Shown piece after piece: positions 50,203-62,077 of a DNA stretch of 64,000 nt. Numbering within the stretch: position 1 is the stretch's first letter; every line of letters starts with the position of its first letter. The notes under the pieces were generated by a model. It searched no databases and was not told the DNA's origin. It saw only the letters and a program-made list of their open reading frames with translations. The stretch lies in assembly GCA_037954235.1 (NCBI GenBank), contig JBBMOA010000021.1, forward strand, positions 10,426,501 to 10,490,500. Reading direction: 5' to 3'. The stretch comes from Aulostomus chinensis. Taxonomy: Eukaryota; Chordata; Actinopteri; Syngnathiformes; Aulostomidae. A program made the position numbers and the translations under genes.

Positions 50203-51930
50203 TACATTAAACATATAATCATTAAAATATTCTGACTCTTTGAACGTAAGAAGCTGTGGAAGCCAATTTATTTGTTGAAACCGGTTGCCTTCGTCTTCTG
50301 ACGGAGGCCAGGTGGATTCAGTTGTTGCAGGACAGTGACTAGTGAGACAGTGTCTCCTGCAACCATGGCGGGAAGCACAGAACGCCAAGCATGTCTTTGT
50401 GTGTTAGTTTGGTCTTTGAAAAGAATGGGTTCAGTTGGATTGATGAGTTTATATATATTAAGTCTTTTGGTTAAATTAACACAATAAACATGTCAATACA
50501 GTTATGGTCTGGTTATGGCTGGAAAAAGTTCGGCAAACTTCCTCAGTTAGCTTTGTGTCACGAAACGCAGGACTTGAGCGGTACGAGAATACCTGTCTCC
50601 TTGTCGGTAGCTCAATTGGTGCTAACCACCACTCCAACCTATGCGTCTCATTGTTGAACCAGGAAATCTGTGTCCACTACAACAAAGGATCTTAATAGGC
50701 ATCAATTACATCTTTTGAACGCCCATCATTTTAGCACATTCTGTGCTCCCGCCAACCTGCGCAGTGTTAAGAGGTCATGTATTTTCCAGAAGTCGCCCCG
50801 CTGCAGCTCCCCTCAGCTCTGATGTGCATGTTTTAGTTTTATTGCTCTCATCAACGTCATTCTGCAACAGGCAGCTGTTTCAAAGCTCTTATAAAAACCT
50901 ACTGCAGCTACCTGTTCAGCACCGAACACATCTGAATTGTTGTTATAGTCTCTCTTCCCAACACTGAGCTGCTTGTTGTGACAGAAAATGCTTGTTATCA
51001 ACCAGGAAATTTGTCTGGGTCTTGCAAGACCCTGGGCCAAAACAAATCCGACCAGCTGCTGCCTTCTGCTCTGGTTTGTTGAGCGGTGAGTGTATACGAT
51101 GTATCCCAGCATCCCCAAGCCAGTGCACATTTCCTGTCCCTGTTTCCTGCTAAATATCAAAGTGCTATAGAGACTCATCAAGAGATACTGCTGCTGCACA
51201 AATGGTCAGCGTTCCCACAAGCTGCACATGGTTACAATTAGTGCAAGGTCTTTTCCTGTCTTATTGTCTGTTTGTATTGCCTTTAAGCAGATGAGCATAA
51301 TCTCAGAATGTAAGAGTGATATTGAGGCCAAAAGAGGAATGAACATAGTGCAAACAGCAGATTCTTTGCTGTCTGGGATTGCAAGTGAAACCAAAGTATT
51401 TGTAGTCCTTGGAACAGAACTGCGAATGTATTGAAAAACCTACAGCTGTCGATTCAATAAGAGAAAATTCACAGTTGTACTGTAGGTTACTTTGGAAAGG
51501 CAGAGAATGTGAGGCCATGCTTATTTTTCCCCTGCTCTAAATCAACCTGTCTGTCATTTTATAAGCTGACATTTCTCCAAAAATGACAACAACAACAACA
51601 AAAAAAATAACCTCACGGTGATTTCGTTGACAGATGTGAAACAGTGATTTCCTTTCCTTCGAGCCAAAATATCCACAACTCACAGCTCATCAAGGGCCCG
51701 GTCGTTTTGCCCTCACGCAACCCGCTCATAAACACACATGCATCAATATAAAATATTACATGATTTTGCTCGGCTATTCATAATGAGAATTAAAGCCTCC
51801 GTATGTTTTATCTCATGTTTTATGTCTTCGGCAGGTAGTCATTAGCCACGAGACAAAAGTCTGAATAGTGCTCTTTGTTTGGAGTAACCTCTCAAATGTA
51901 ATTTTGGGAAACTGATGCACACGGAGTCTT

Positions 51931-52885
51931 TAAAGGAACAACTTTTAGGAACTGCACTGACTGGTCGTCCTCCTCAGAGCCAGACAATAAGAGAAATACT
52001 TTAAATTCACGGGGTAGCTCGCTAGTTAGCTTAAAGCAATGAATGCCAGTGTATGGGAAGTGTTAGCGTACCCATACGAAAGTCAAAAACATTGCGATTT
52101 TCGTATCAGATAAGTTTGAACTGCTTTTCTGGGTGCAGTGATTTCACAGAGGATGTCAAAATGGTCATTGTAATTTTGGCCAACAAAACAAAAGATATTT
52201 CACAACTTGGACGCCTATTGCCACTCTTAATCATGGCCTACTTTTAGTTTCTGACCAGTATAGATCCTGATGGTGGTATGCAAACATTTCTCACCCACTA
52301 CCATTTATTTTGCCAGGCTAACTGGCAGTTAGCTTGTCTCTGTTGGCCTCAGCTCCCGAAAGCATGCCACGAAGAGAGAAGAGTGTCACAATCCCGTCCA
52401 AAGAGAGCTTTAGTTTCATAGACATTACCTTTGTGTTTCCTGGTTTGTGGTTTGCGTTCCATTAATCTTGTCAGTTCCTGTTTTATTTTGTACTCAGTTT
52501 CTCCCTGTCATTTTGTTGTTTATACTTCCTGTTTTCATCTGTCACCTTGTGCCACCTCGTCTTCTCCTATCTTTCACCTGGTTCTGCCGGTATCGTTTGT
52601 TTGATTAGTTCAATCTGTTTCAGTTGTGTCGGATCGTTGTTGCTCGTCCTGGTTTCTCCTCCAGTTATCCCATAATTATATTGTGTTCTGTGGTTGTTTG
52701 GTTTTAGTTAACATTATTATTAAATACTATTTCTTCAAGTCCTACCCACTTGCCTCAGTTGCCTTCGTTTGAGTTTATCTGTCCCCACTAAAGAAACCCA
52801 AATGCAGGCTTTCTGTCTTAGTGCCTGGCTCGGGGAGGATTTCAAATATCCCCAACAAAGATGGAGTCTTCCTTGGAACAACTCT
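51931..52885. mobile_element. MITE-family copy interrupted by an insertion
   Basis: The left arm starts TTAAAGGAACAACTTTTAGG and has CAGAGCCAGACAATAAGAG and CTAGTTAGCTTA. The right arm is split: it runs to GAGAGAAGAGTGTC (52387) and resumes at about 52809 with CTTTCTGTCTTAGTGCCTGG and CTCGGGGAGGATTTC. About 420 bp of unrelated pyrimidine-rich sequence lies between. So the MITE came first and the second element inserted later. Confidence 0.6.
52388..52808. mobile_element. Pyrimidine-rich dispersed repeat inserted in a MITE
   Basis: This sequence has CTTCCTGTTTT-type, CACCTG-type and CCCAAATGCAG-type segments. Related text occurs at about 58425-58625 (same strand) and, in the opposite orientation, at about 46920-47330. 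It resembles a family widespread in fish that I recognise but cannot name. No frame or clear target duplication was found. Confidence 0.45.
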
Positions 52886-54239
52886 CTGGCACTCATAACC
52901 TTTTTAAATTTCATATGAAAGAAACTTCAATAATGCAGGAGCAGTTCAGGTTTAGCACAGGCTGTGCTGAGTTTAACTCAGGCCTTGTCAAATACATTTT
53001 GTGGATCCAGTAGTCTGACTCTGCTAGAGTGTTCCTACCACCTGTCCTGCATAGTGTACATCAGGGTAGTGAAGTTCAACTGAGGTCTGGTCTGGAGTTT
53101 TAGTGTTGTCTTTCCTCCATATTTCAAGTGTTCCTGAACCCTACAATCCTTAGCTTCCCACCCTGAGGTTGTGTGTCACACCACATATCATTGACCCATC
53201 GCCTTAACCGCCACCTCATGGCACCTTGGACTTGGCATGACGTGAAGAATGGCCCATGTTTGGACTTCATCGTTGCTCGAGCTTGATTACTTATAGACAA
53301 GTGTTCCATACCTCGACGGTGTCATGAATAGAACTGACTCCTCGCCAAACATCTCAGGTTCTACATCACTCACGAATTGCTTCCCGTCAGCTCAAGTCAC
53401 GCCTCTTCCTCTACGTCAGCTGTGGTTACTGGATGTACCAGGGTTCAGCAGAGCAGCAGTGTCCTGCCCGAGGTATTTCTCAGCACTGTTGTAATGACAA
53501 ACCTCTCTTTGCCCTCTGACCCACAGAACTAAGCCCCAGACACACAGTAGCAGAGTGATTCCAGATGCTAGGAAAGGCGTCACTGTTAGAGCGTCATCAC
53601 CACAATTCTAATCGCATTCCAGTGTTGGCCAATACTGGTCAAACCATTGACTGGTGAAGTGTGGATTCCCATGATTCACTGCTTTGCCCCATGCTACTGG
53701 CCTCTGTAAAAGTTTCTATAAAAATGTGGTTTCTGTATTGGATTGTGACCTGTGTGATTGATGCAGACTTGCAGACAATCAAGTTCATTATCCAAAACAG
53801 TCCCAGGTGTTTCATGTAAAAGAGATTTTCCTTTTCCTTTCACAGCTTTTTTTTTTTTGTTGTTTCTGTGAAACTCATTCCAATCACTTCAGTGTGTGTT
53901 TAAGGGAGGATTTAAAAAAAAAAAAAAAGAACGCCCGCGCTATCAAATGACTTCTCACCCAGTTACGTTTACCTCGAGCCAGTAAAAGAGTCTGTGAACT
54001 TTCCTCAAACTTCTGTCCAGCAAATGTGGATAATGATATAAACAAGTCCATCAATAAGAAAAACAGGTGTCCTCTCAAATGCACGCCATTCAAATGTCAG
54101 GAGTCATTTCAGCTGCCATGATTACGGGCGGCATGAGAAGGAGGTGGTCCCAACCCTGGTGACCTTAAGAAGGGAGAGACGTTTCCAAAAAACGTATTAG
54201 TCACCATAAAACAGTCCCGACAGAGATCATTCATCTCCC

Positions 54240-54263
54240 GTGTGTGTGTGTGTGTGTGTGTGT
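54240..54263. repeat. TG microsatellite
   Basis: About eleven TG units. Confidence 0.95.
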
Positions 54264-54949
54264 CCATGTTTGGCAGTAGATGTTACTTGGAAAAAGTGGT
54301 CTTTTTGGACTAAGATGCTGCTGGTGTCAAATGTCGTGAGGATGCATATGCCCAACGAATTATGTAATATTAGCTACTCTCAGAATTCTACCTACAATGA
54401 CATCACTTGGCAAAATCAAGCTTTTTTTTTTTTTTTTTTTGGGTGGCTTTCTTTAATGCATCGTCTCTGAGTCACCAACATTTCCATGAATCACACTCAA
54501 GCTGTATTACTTTTCACCTCCTTGAGCAAGCCAGACTGAAAATATGCTAGCGGTAAAGATTCAAGAACATGAACTCAAATTCAAAGATAAATGTGGCGCT
54601 TCGGAGTGTGTCAGCTCAGATCACGTGACCAAAAAATAAATAAATAAAAAAAAATTTTTTTTTTTAAACCTTTTGAAGATTCAGCCAGTGTGGCATGCGA
54701 CTGTAATCCCCCTCTTAAATTCTAAAAGCAGATTGTGCCAGAGACAAATCAGGTTTAATGTCTTCATAATGTGTGAGAGTTCAAGCAGTGTGACAGTGGA
54801 TCAGATGCGTATTACAGTATCGTACAAAACAGCATTAATGTATTACTTTAATACAAACTAGAATCATGTAAACTAATGTTTTCTATCTGTTTTCCTAAAG
54901 AGAGATTTATAAACTTAATTTTTATCCCATTCAGCATGTAATTTTATGC

Positions 54950-55245
54950 CTGTTGACATGCTAACGTTCGCTAATTAGCACCATCTAACTTTGATGGGCA
55001 GTTGTCTATATTTGGTCGTAACTCAAAGTTTTCAGGAAATTAAAAGGTCAGCAGATGATGATGATGTTTGTTGGGGGGGTGGGGGGTGGGGGTCACTGGG
55101 TTTCCTCTTGAGGGGAACACAAATATTTGCCTGCTAGTGGTGCTGAATGGACGTCAAAGTCAATAGAAGTCATCCCTCTAATAAATATGGATGTCTGTAC
55201 CAAGTTGCATGGCAAGCACTCATGTAGTTGTTGAGGAATTTAACA
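54950..55245. repeat. Dispersed percomorph-type repeat
   Basis: The order of GACATGCTAACGTTCGCTAA, TTAGCACCATC, TTTGGTCGTAACTCAAAGT, AAGTCATCCCTCT, GGATGTCTGTACCAAGTTGC and GTAGTTGTTGAGG matches a repeat common in spiny-rayed fishes, recognised from memory. A G-rich insertion lies at 55073-55092. No frame is present. The family name is not known to me. Confidence 0.5.
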
Positions 55246-58200
55246 AATAACATGTCAAAGCGAGGAAAAAGTACAGGGATAACCACAGAAATCTAACCTC
55301 ATCTCATAGAAGTATGGGAAATGACCACAACGTGTTATGACGGTGCATCTTTTAGAATTGCAAGGTCCATAAAAAGTTAATTAGGATCCTTTCATGGTTG
55401 AGAGAAGAACATTTTGTCGTGGTGGATACACAACATCAGCGACATAACAATGTGTGGTGGTTAATGTCGTCGTATGGTTCTGAGCGCTTGAGTTTTATTC
55501 ACTGACAAAAACTTCTTGGAGCAAATGTACTGTCGGAAAGTGGGGGTTTTATTAATGCCCGGTTACCTTCAGGCATTGCTTTGTTGAAAGTCATAAAACA
55601 TAATGCTGTAAACTGGATATAAACAGTATTTGAACACCAGTCTATGGCTGTAAATTTTGGTTTAAAAACAGTAATAAACTAAATTGGAACTGAGTAGGAC
55701 TCAAACACCCATGTTTCATTACAAAGTTGGGTGTTTGATGAGAACAATTACCACCCTAAATTTCTTCCCCTAAGTGGACTTTATGATGTTTTGACAACTA
55801 CCGACCATCACGTGACGTTACATGCGAATTTTTGTTCTCACTCTGAAAAAACTTATCCCAATGATTTACATTGGTATTGTTCCTGTAGTACCGCCATGTA
55901 CTTTCAACACGTTATTTGCAAAAACCCTGCGACAGATCAAGAGTGCAGCACACCAAAGAGCACCCGTTCATTGTGTATCCAGAGAGTCGCCATCTGAAAT
56001 ACCCTCATTCATCCTTCACATGACGCAAATCTAACAAAAATGTAGGAACCTTAATGAGTACATGGTGGGTTCGTATCCATTCAGGTGTTAACGTGCAAAT
56101 CCTTTCAGGCAACATAAAAATCAATGTATTGACATGTGCTGTGTAAGTGCCATTAACCCATCGTACACAAGGTTACTCAATATGCAAAAATACACTGTAA
56201 AAATAGTAATACCACCGATGGAAAGGTACCTCAAAGCTGGGCTCAGGCAACAGGGAAGAAGGCCAACACTTCAACGTCTTCTGTGAAATTGCCCTTGAAG
56301 TGGTGGTCCGATAAACCCACGAACCTGAAGACCCACTCTGGCATCCCATAGAGCCAAACCCCTATATAATCCTCCATATAAATACAAAAATGAACCTCAT
56401 TAAACTAAGTAACAACCCTGGCCCGAATGCTTATTATTCCAAATTAAATTAAAACCGTACTTATTTTTGTAATTTTTTTCTTTCCTTTTTAATTACCGGT
56501 AGTTGCATGTTTTATATTTTCCGACTGTTTTTTGGTTTTTTTGTTTTTTTCTTCAACCAGAAACCCTCCTCATATAAGTTGATCCTTTTAAATGTGGTAC
56601 AAATTCTGGAAAGTACAGACACCGCAGTATATAAACACTGGCCAACCATACATAAATATCTCAATTTAGCATTCAGCCGCATCCAAGTGGCATCTAAGTG
56701 GGAATCCACTCTGTTTTACCTGGACGGGTTTGAGCTCCAGATTTGCCTGGAATCCCGTCCAGCTGGACACAGAGGCGGCTTTTACACTGAGCACCACACA
56801 CCGAGCACCAGTGGGTGTGAAATGGGTTGTTTCATTGAATAATAAAGAATTTTTTTTTTTGCTTTTATAGATCAGGATTAATTAAGATGTCAAGTGTTGC
56901 TGTGTGAGATGTTATAATTTGGTGTTTGCTTTGTTTTTCCAGCGTATTATGGGTTTGGTTTCCTTTTATCTAGGGGTGTTTCAGTCATTTTTTTTTTTTT
57001 CAGGTTGTAATATTCTCATCTTGTGGAGTGGAAAAAAATAAATAAAATGAGAAAAAGGAAAATGACAAGTCTGCCACCTGACCTTAGTTTTTTTATATTA
57101 CTGTCTTTTATTGAACTGTCAGGGACCATAACTTTTTTCCAAGTTGAATTGTGAGTTTAAAAGAAGTGTATGACATTTTGGAAAAAGAAAATTAACTTTT
57201 ATATGTTGGAGGAAAAGATTGTATCTGTAAAAACCTGGATCCAGTCAAGATGGAAACGGAGAGCTGCTCACCTCCTTCCAATCATCAAACCACCACTTGT
57301 TTTGTTTTTTTTTCTGAGTCAAAAGAAAATACTCTGAAGCTTGAGTAAATTACATCTAAACTGGTAATCAGTTAACATGTATTTTTTGTCATCAGTCCAG
57401 TTATTTTAAGACCATAAATCAGACAAAGAAAGGAATTTTTCTTGGAAATTCAACGTTATCGTGCACTATAACCAATATCTTTCTCTGGATCTGTTTTATC
57501 TAAGCCTTGAGCTGTTGGTTCATCACTCCCCCAACATGTGCGGGTGTCAGTGAGGTGACCCGTGTCATCAAGAACAGGCTAAGGAAACACATTCCTGGAA
57601 GCCAACCATATGTAAAGGAAAAGCAGTGGGTGGCAGTGACGTAAAACACGCTCAAAGAACATGCTATTAAGACCCCCAAAACAACATTCCCTTCTCCCTT
57701 TTGCTTTCCTTCTCCGTGCCTTGCGGAGCGGACGTATCAGCAGAAACATAAAACATTTGCGAGGATCTATTATTCACAATTAAAACACGTTTGGGCCAGT
57801 TGATATGAGTGCTTTCCGCTGTTTGCTCACTAGATGTGTTGGCTCCTCCAATGTTTCTGCATGCGTTTCAGGGAAACGGCGCAAACTGAGAAGCCTGAGC
57901 AGGATGGACGTCACGGGTCTGCATGTGCTCACCTCAGCTGCTCACCGTCACGTTTCTTCCCAGTATTCAAGCAGTTCCACTGGTCTGCAATACAGATGCA
58001 GCTCATCATCCTGATTTAGCTTCGGTGCTTGTGTTATTTTTTTTTTCTCATTAGGAGAGAGAAAATGATGCTTTGCGTGATTGTTAATGAATTTAGTTAT
58101 TTTATTGAAGCCAACTGTATCCATGGCTGAAGTTTTCCCATGTGATTCCCTGTGGATGAGACTTGCATAACTCTGGCAGTGTTATTACTAAGAGCCATTA

Positions 58201-58424
58201 GGGAGATGACGCAGCCTGGCACGAAGACTTGTGCAGTAAAATACATTTAACTCAGAGGAGGTCACACACACTGAAGATAATTAGGGCCAGGATTAAAAGA
58301 AATAATAAGAGAAGCAAGATTTTTTTTTTTTAAATTTTACATGTCCAGAATTACATCAAAGTTGTTGAATTTTTAGTCACATACTTTAAATTTGTATTTA
58401 CTTGTAAGTTATTGAGCTTCGTGG

Positions 58425-58625
58425 TGTTTCTTGTGTTTCCTTGTTTGTGGTTTAGTTTGGAGTGGTCACTACCTGTTTTATTTTGAAAGCACTTCCCTCC
58501 TGTGTCTTTACACTTCCTTTCTTTGTCTGTTTCTCGCCTTTTTCTTTTTCGTCACTCACCTGTGTCTTGTCAGTTCGCTAGTCTTTGTCAATCACCTGTG
58601 TTTCTTTTACCAGATCAGCTCCTTC
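58425..58625 (+). mobile_element. Partial copy of the pyrimidine-rich dispersed repeat
   Basis: It contains TTTCCTTGTTTGTGGTTTAG, CCTGTTTTATTTTGAAAG and CACCTGTGTCTTGTCAGTTC, similar to the insertion at 52388-52808. Limits are approximate. Confidence 0.4.
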
Positions 58626-60950
58626 CTTAGTGAAGAGTCAAAATATCGTCTTAAGATTTGAGTCGAAATGCCCCCCCCCCCGAAAAGCGTTAGTCAAACT
58701 CGCAGCCAAACTGTCTGCGTCATAAAATAAAGCTGCACCTACACAATTACAAATGAAGACTTCATAATATATGTATATGTGTGTATAAATATATATGTGT
58801 GTGTGTGTGTGTGTGTATATGTATACTTGTATATTTCTATTCATCGTGTGTGTGTGTATTTGTGCGTATGTTTGGATTATAAAAGTATTGCAATTCAGGG
58901 CGTTTCCATGATGTCACTTATTCAGTGCCTTTACTACAACATTGAAGGTGACACGAGCTTCTCGTTGACCGTGTCTTAACATGGGGTGGCTGACCTTTTT
59001 AATGGTACTGTAACATGAACTTGAGAGCAAGTGAGGACATAGTTATATTTATACAGTAATAAGCCATTTAATAAGCCATTATGTTTGAGAGGGATGGAAA
59101 TAAAACTATCCCGTAAACTACATCATCCACCCCTTAATCCAAATAATGGCTACCCACATTTTAGGCCAAACATAAATTTAATTGCCTGATATAAAATCCT
59201 TCCTGTACCTCATTTTACCCCGTGGATGTTCAGCTTTGCTTTCCTCACTAAGAACTTAAATCCCCTTCTTAGACAAAAATATACCGTCCAACTGTTTAGG
59301 TGTTTCCTTTTTGTTTATGCGGAACCTCTTTCGGTTAATGATGGGATTTATTTTGCTTTGGCTTGTGCCCCGGCCCACTGTTTTGGGTAGAGCCTGTGCT
59401 GTTGGTTAGTCTGACGTGTAGGTGAGCTGCAGGACCTGCGGTGGCTGGCAGGGACAACAGCGGTCACAGTCTACAGGCTGAGTCTAGTCTGGCTTTGCCG
59501 GGCAGAGAAGGGCAAGGCTGGGTCAAGCAGGGAATGAATCTGTCTGCGTGACTGGACTGAGAGAGTGGTAACATACTATCCTCATGTCTTTGCTCCTCCC
59601 CATCACTCAGAGCTGTCTCAATCCAGGTCATTGCAGGTTTAACGGAAATATATTTCAATTGGCTTCCTCAATCTACAGGACAATTGCTCCTTATTCATGG
59701 AGTGAGAAGAAACTTGGTTGAAAGGAGGATTTAGATCGCATTTAATGTTTTGTCCAAATGTGGCCCACACCAGAGCCAGAAGTGCCGAACGTGGCCCGAT
59801 GTAACTGCTATCTGACAGTTCTTAGCAGTTGACACGGAGCTGGTTGCAGGTCTGAAGCTCGCTGTTTTTCACTGCAGGGACAGTGTGGTGTGGATCCAGT
59901 GAATAACGAAAGGCATTGCAGCCTGTAGGCGTTGCAGAGTGATGATTAGGTGCTTCATGACAACAATTATGACTCGGACCAACTGCAGATGAGCATATAA
60001 TATCTATAAATTCACATACGACAGAAATTAGCCACTATTTTCAACACAAACCACACATCATTCAGCGTTAATCAAGGTACTGCTGTAATCTAACATTACA
60101 GGCGACAGGCCGATCGACTGAAGCTACATGAGGTTTTTAGGCGCTCTTGTCTTCATTAGATATCCAAGTATGTAAATAATAAAGCTGTTAAGCAGAACTC
60201 AACATACTAATTTCTGACTCTGAGCTCAAATACCTAAAAATAGTCACTTCATAAAACAGATTACGGGACGGGCGAAGAGCTTTTTTTTTATTTTTTAGAA
60301 CTGTTCATTTGTTTCAGCCTCTTCTTCCGTTTTCGTCTGTAATGAAGTGATTGTGTAGAGAAAGGAATGATGGATGGCAAGAATGAACGACAGAATGTTT
60401 GTGTTTGGTCACATCTGACCTTAATCCTGTTACTTTTGAGAAGTGGGGAACGTGAGCGTGCACATTCCTACTTGAACACACACATTCCAGCGTTGCTCAA
60501 ACGCATGTTGTTGAAGGACTATACAAATTCTCTCTGCATGTACAATCTTAGGTATTACGTGAGAATGAGAGTCAGTTTCAATGATTGTTTAGCTCCAGCT
60601 GGTGAAAATATTTAGACGGCAGTAGTGTATTATTTTCTGAGACGTCTGACTCACAAGACTGAAACACTGCATTGCTGGTTTGAGTGTAATTCCATATCAG
60701 TGCAAATGTTTGTTAGTACTGTACTGCCATCCAAAAATGGTGCCCTCACACCAAACCTCCAAAAGAATAAAGCTCCTGATGTGGCCTTCTAACTCTCTCA
60801 GTGAACGTCAGGAAAACATGGCGAGCTCATCTCACTAACAAGAGGAATGGATAGGAAAAGATAAGATTCACTGGCTGTATTTAGCAGCAGTACAATAGAG
60901 TATAAACATATATGGTATATGGGCATATAGCAAGCTAGACTACTCCAGAG

Positions 60951-60953
60951 CGC

Positions 60954-60989
<36 letters not shown>
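60951..60989. repeat. CG/TG microsatellite
   Basis: Three CG steps run into about sixteen TG units. Confidence 0.95.
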
Positions 60990-60990
<1 letters not shown>

Positions 60991-62049
60991 TGGTCTACTA
61001 GCTCCACGTCAGTCAGAAAACTGCAGTGCTTTATGCTCTCGACCATCTTGTTGCACTGAGATCATTTGTTTGCACAGCGTAGCTCATAGCTAGGATTGCA
61101 GTGCAGCAGGACATAGACACAAACGCTCCCGGTTGCTGATTGGTTGGAATCATGTCATGTGTCTCAATGCGGACTCCCTGTTTGTTTCACATTTACATTG
61201 CCAGGGGATATTCCCTGAACTTCATGTAAAAGTAATGGATTACATAAACAGCAACCATCTATTTAACTTATTCTAAATAAGTATATTTAGATCAAGGTGT
61301 TTACATGAGTTGGTTATAGAATATTCAAGTCATATTCTTTTCTTTTTTTTTCCACACTTCAGAGCAAAGTCCAAACAAGGCTGAAGATGCACGTCCTATT
61401 ACATCTATTCATTCTCCATCCAGTCTCCTAGCTGATTTGACCTGTAAAGTTCCTACTGAGGTACATTTGTAATGTTTTATCACGCTAAACACTGAATTTA
61501 TATCACCCACAGGTGGCTAGAGCTGCATCGTAAAGCATTCAGACAAGAGTATGTGTCCCAAAATACTGCAAAAACTCCAGTAGGACTTCATAGTGCCATG
61601 GAGATGTAGAAATGTCCTCAGCGCACTTCAGTAGAGTGTGGCAGGGTTGCCATATTTTTGTGGGCCCATCATTCTCAAAATGGGGTTCATGTACCCCTTG
61701 GTATGCACAGTTATATTTGAGAGTACACCAAAAAAAACTCACCTCCAAATCTCTGAAAATAAACCAGTGTATTGTTTTTCCCACTCACATTCTGCAAAAA
61801 CCCACTTTTCCCACTTCTTTTGATTAGCTCTGGCAAATTTTGGTAACCACTGTTGGAGGCCAAACCGGAATTTAACCTCGGCATGACTCCCATCATCCAG
61901 AAGTAAACTCGATTTCAACTTCGAATTCTACATTACTGCTAAATACAGAATATGTGTTAAGTCTTTTTTTGTTTTGTTTTGTTTTTTAGTGGAATGGCAG
62001 GTGGACCCAAATGCAGCAGATGAGCAGGTATGTGGATATGTGTCCAGCC

Positions 62050-62077
62050 CCACACACACACACACACACACACACAA
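62050..62077. repeat. CA microsatellite
   Basis: About thirteen CA units. Confidence 0.95.

Noticed and set aside
49894..50388. Open frames of 60-123 codons on both strands
   Set aside because: They lie mainly on a V-SINE-like element and its flanks, which has no coding function.
56507..56842. 111-codon plus-strand open frame
   Set aside because: Hydrophobic start from a T-rich tract, no recognisable domain, no splice or promoter context.
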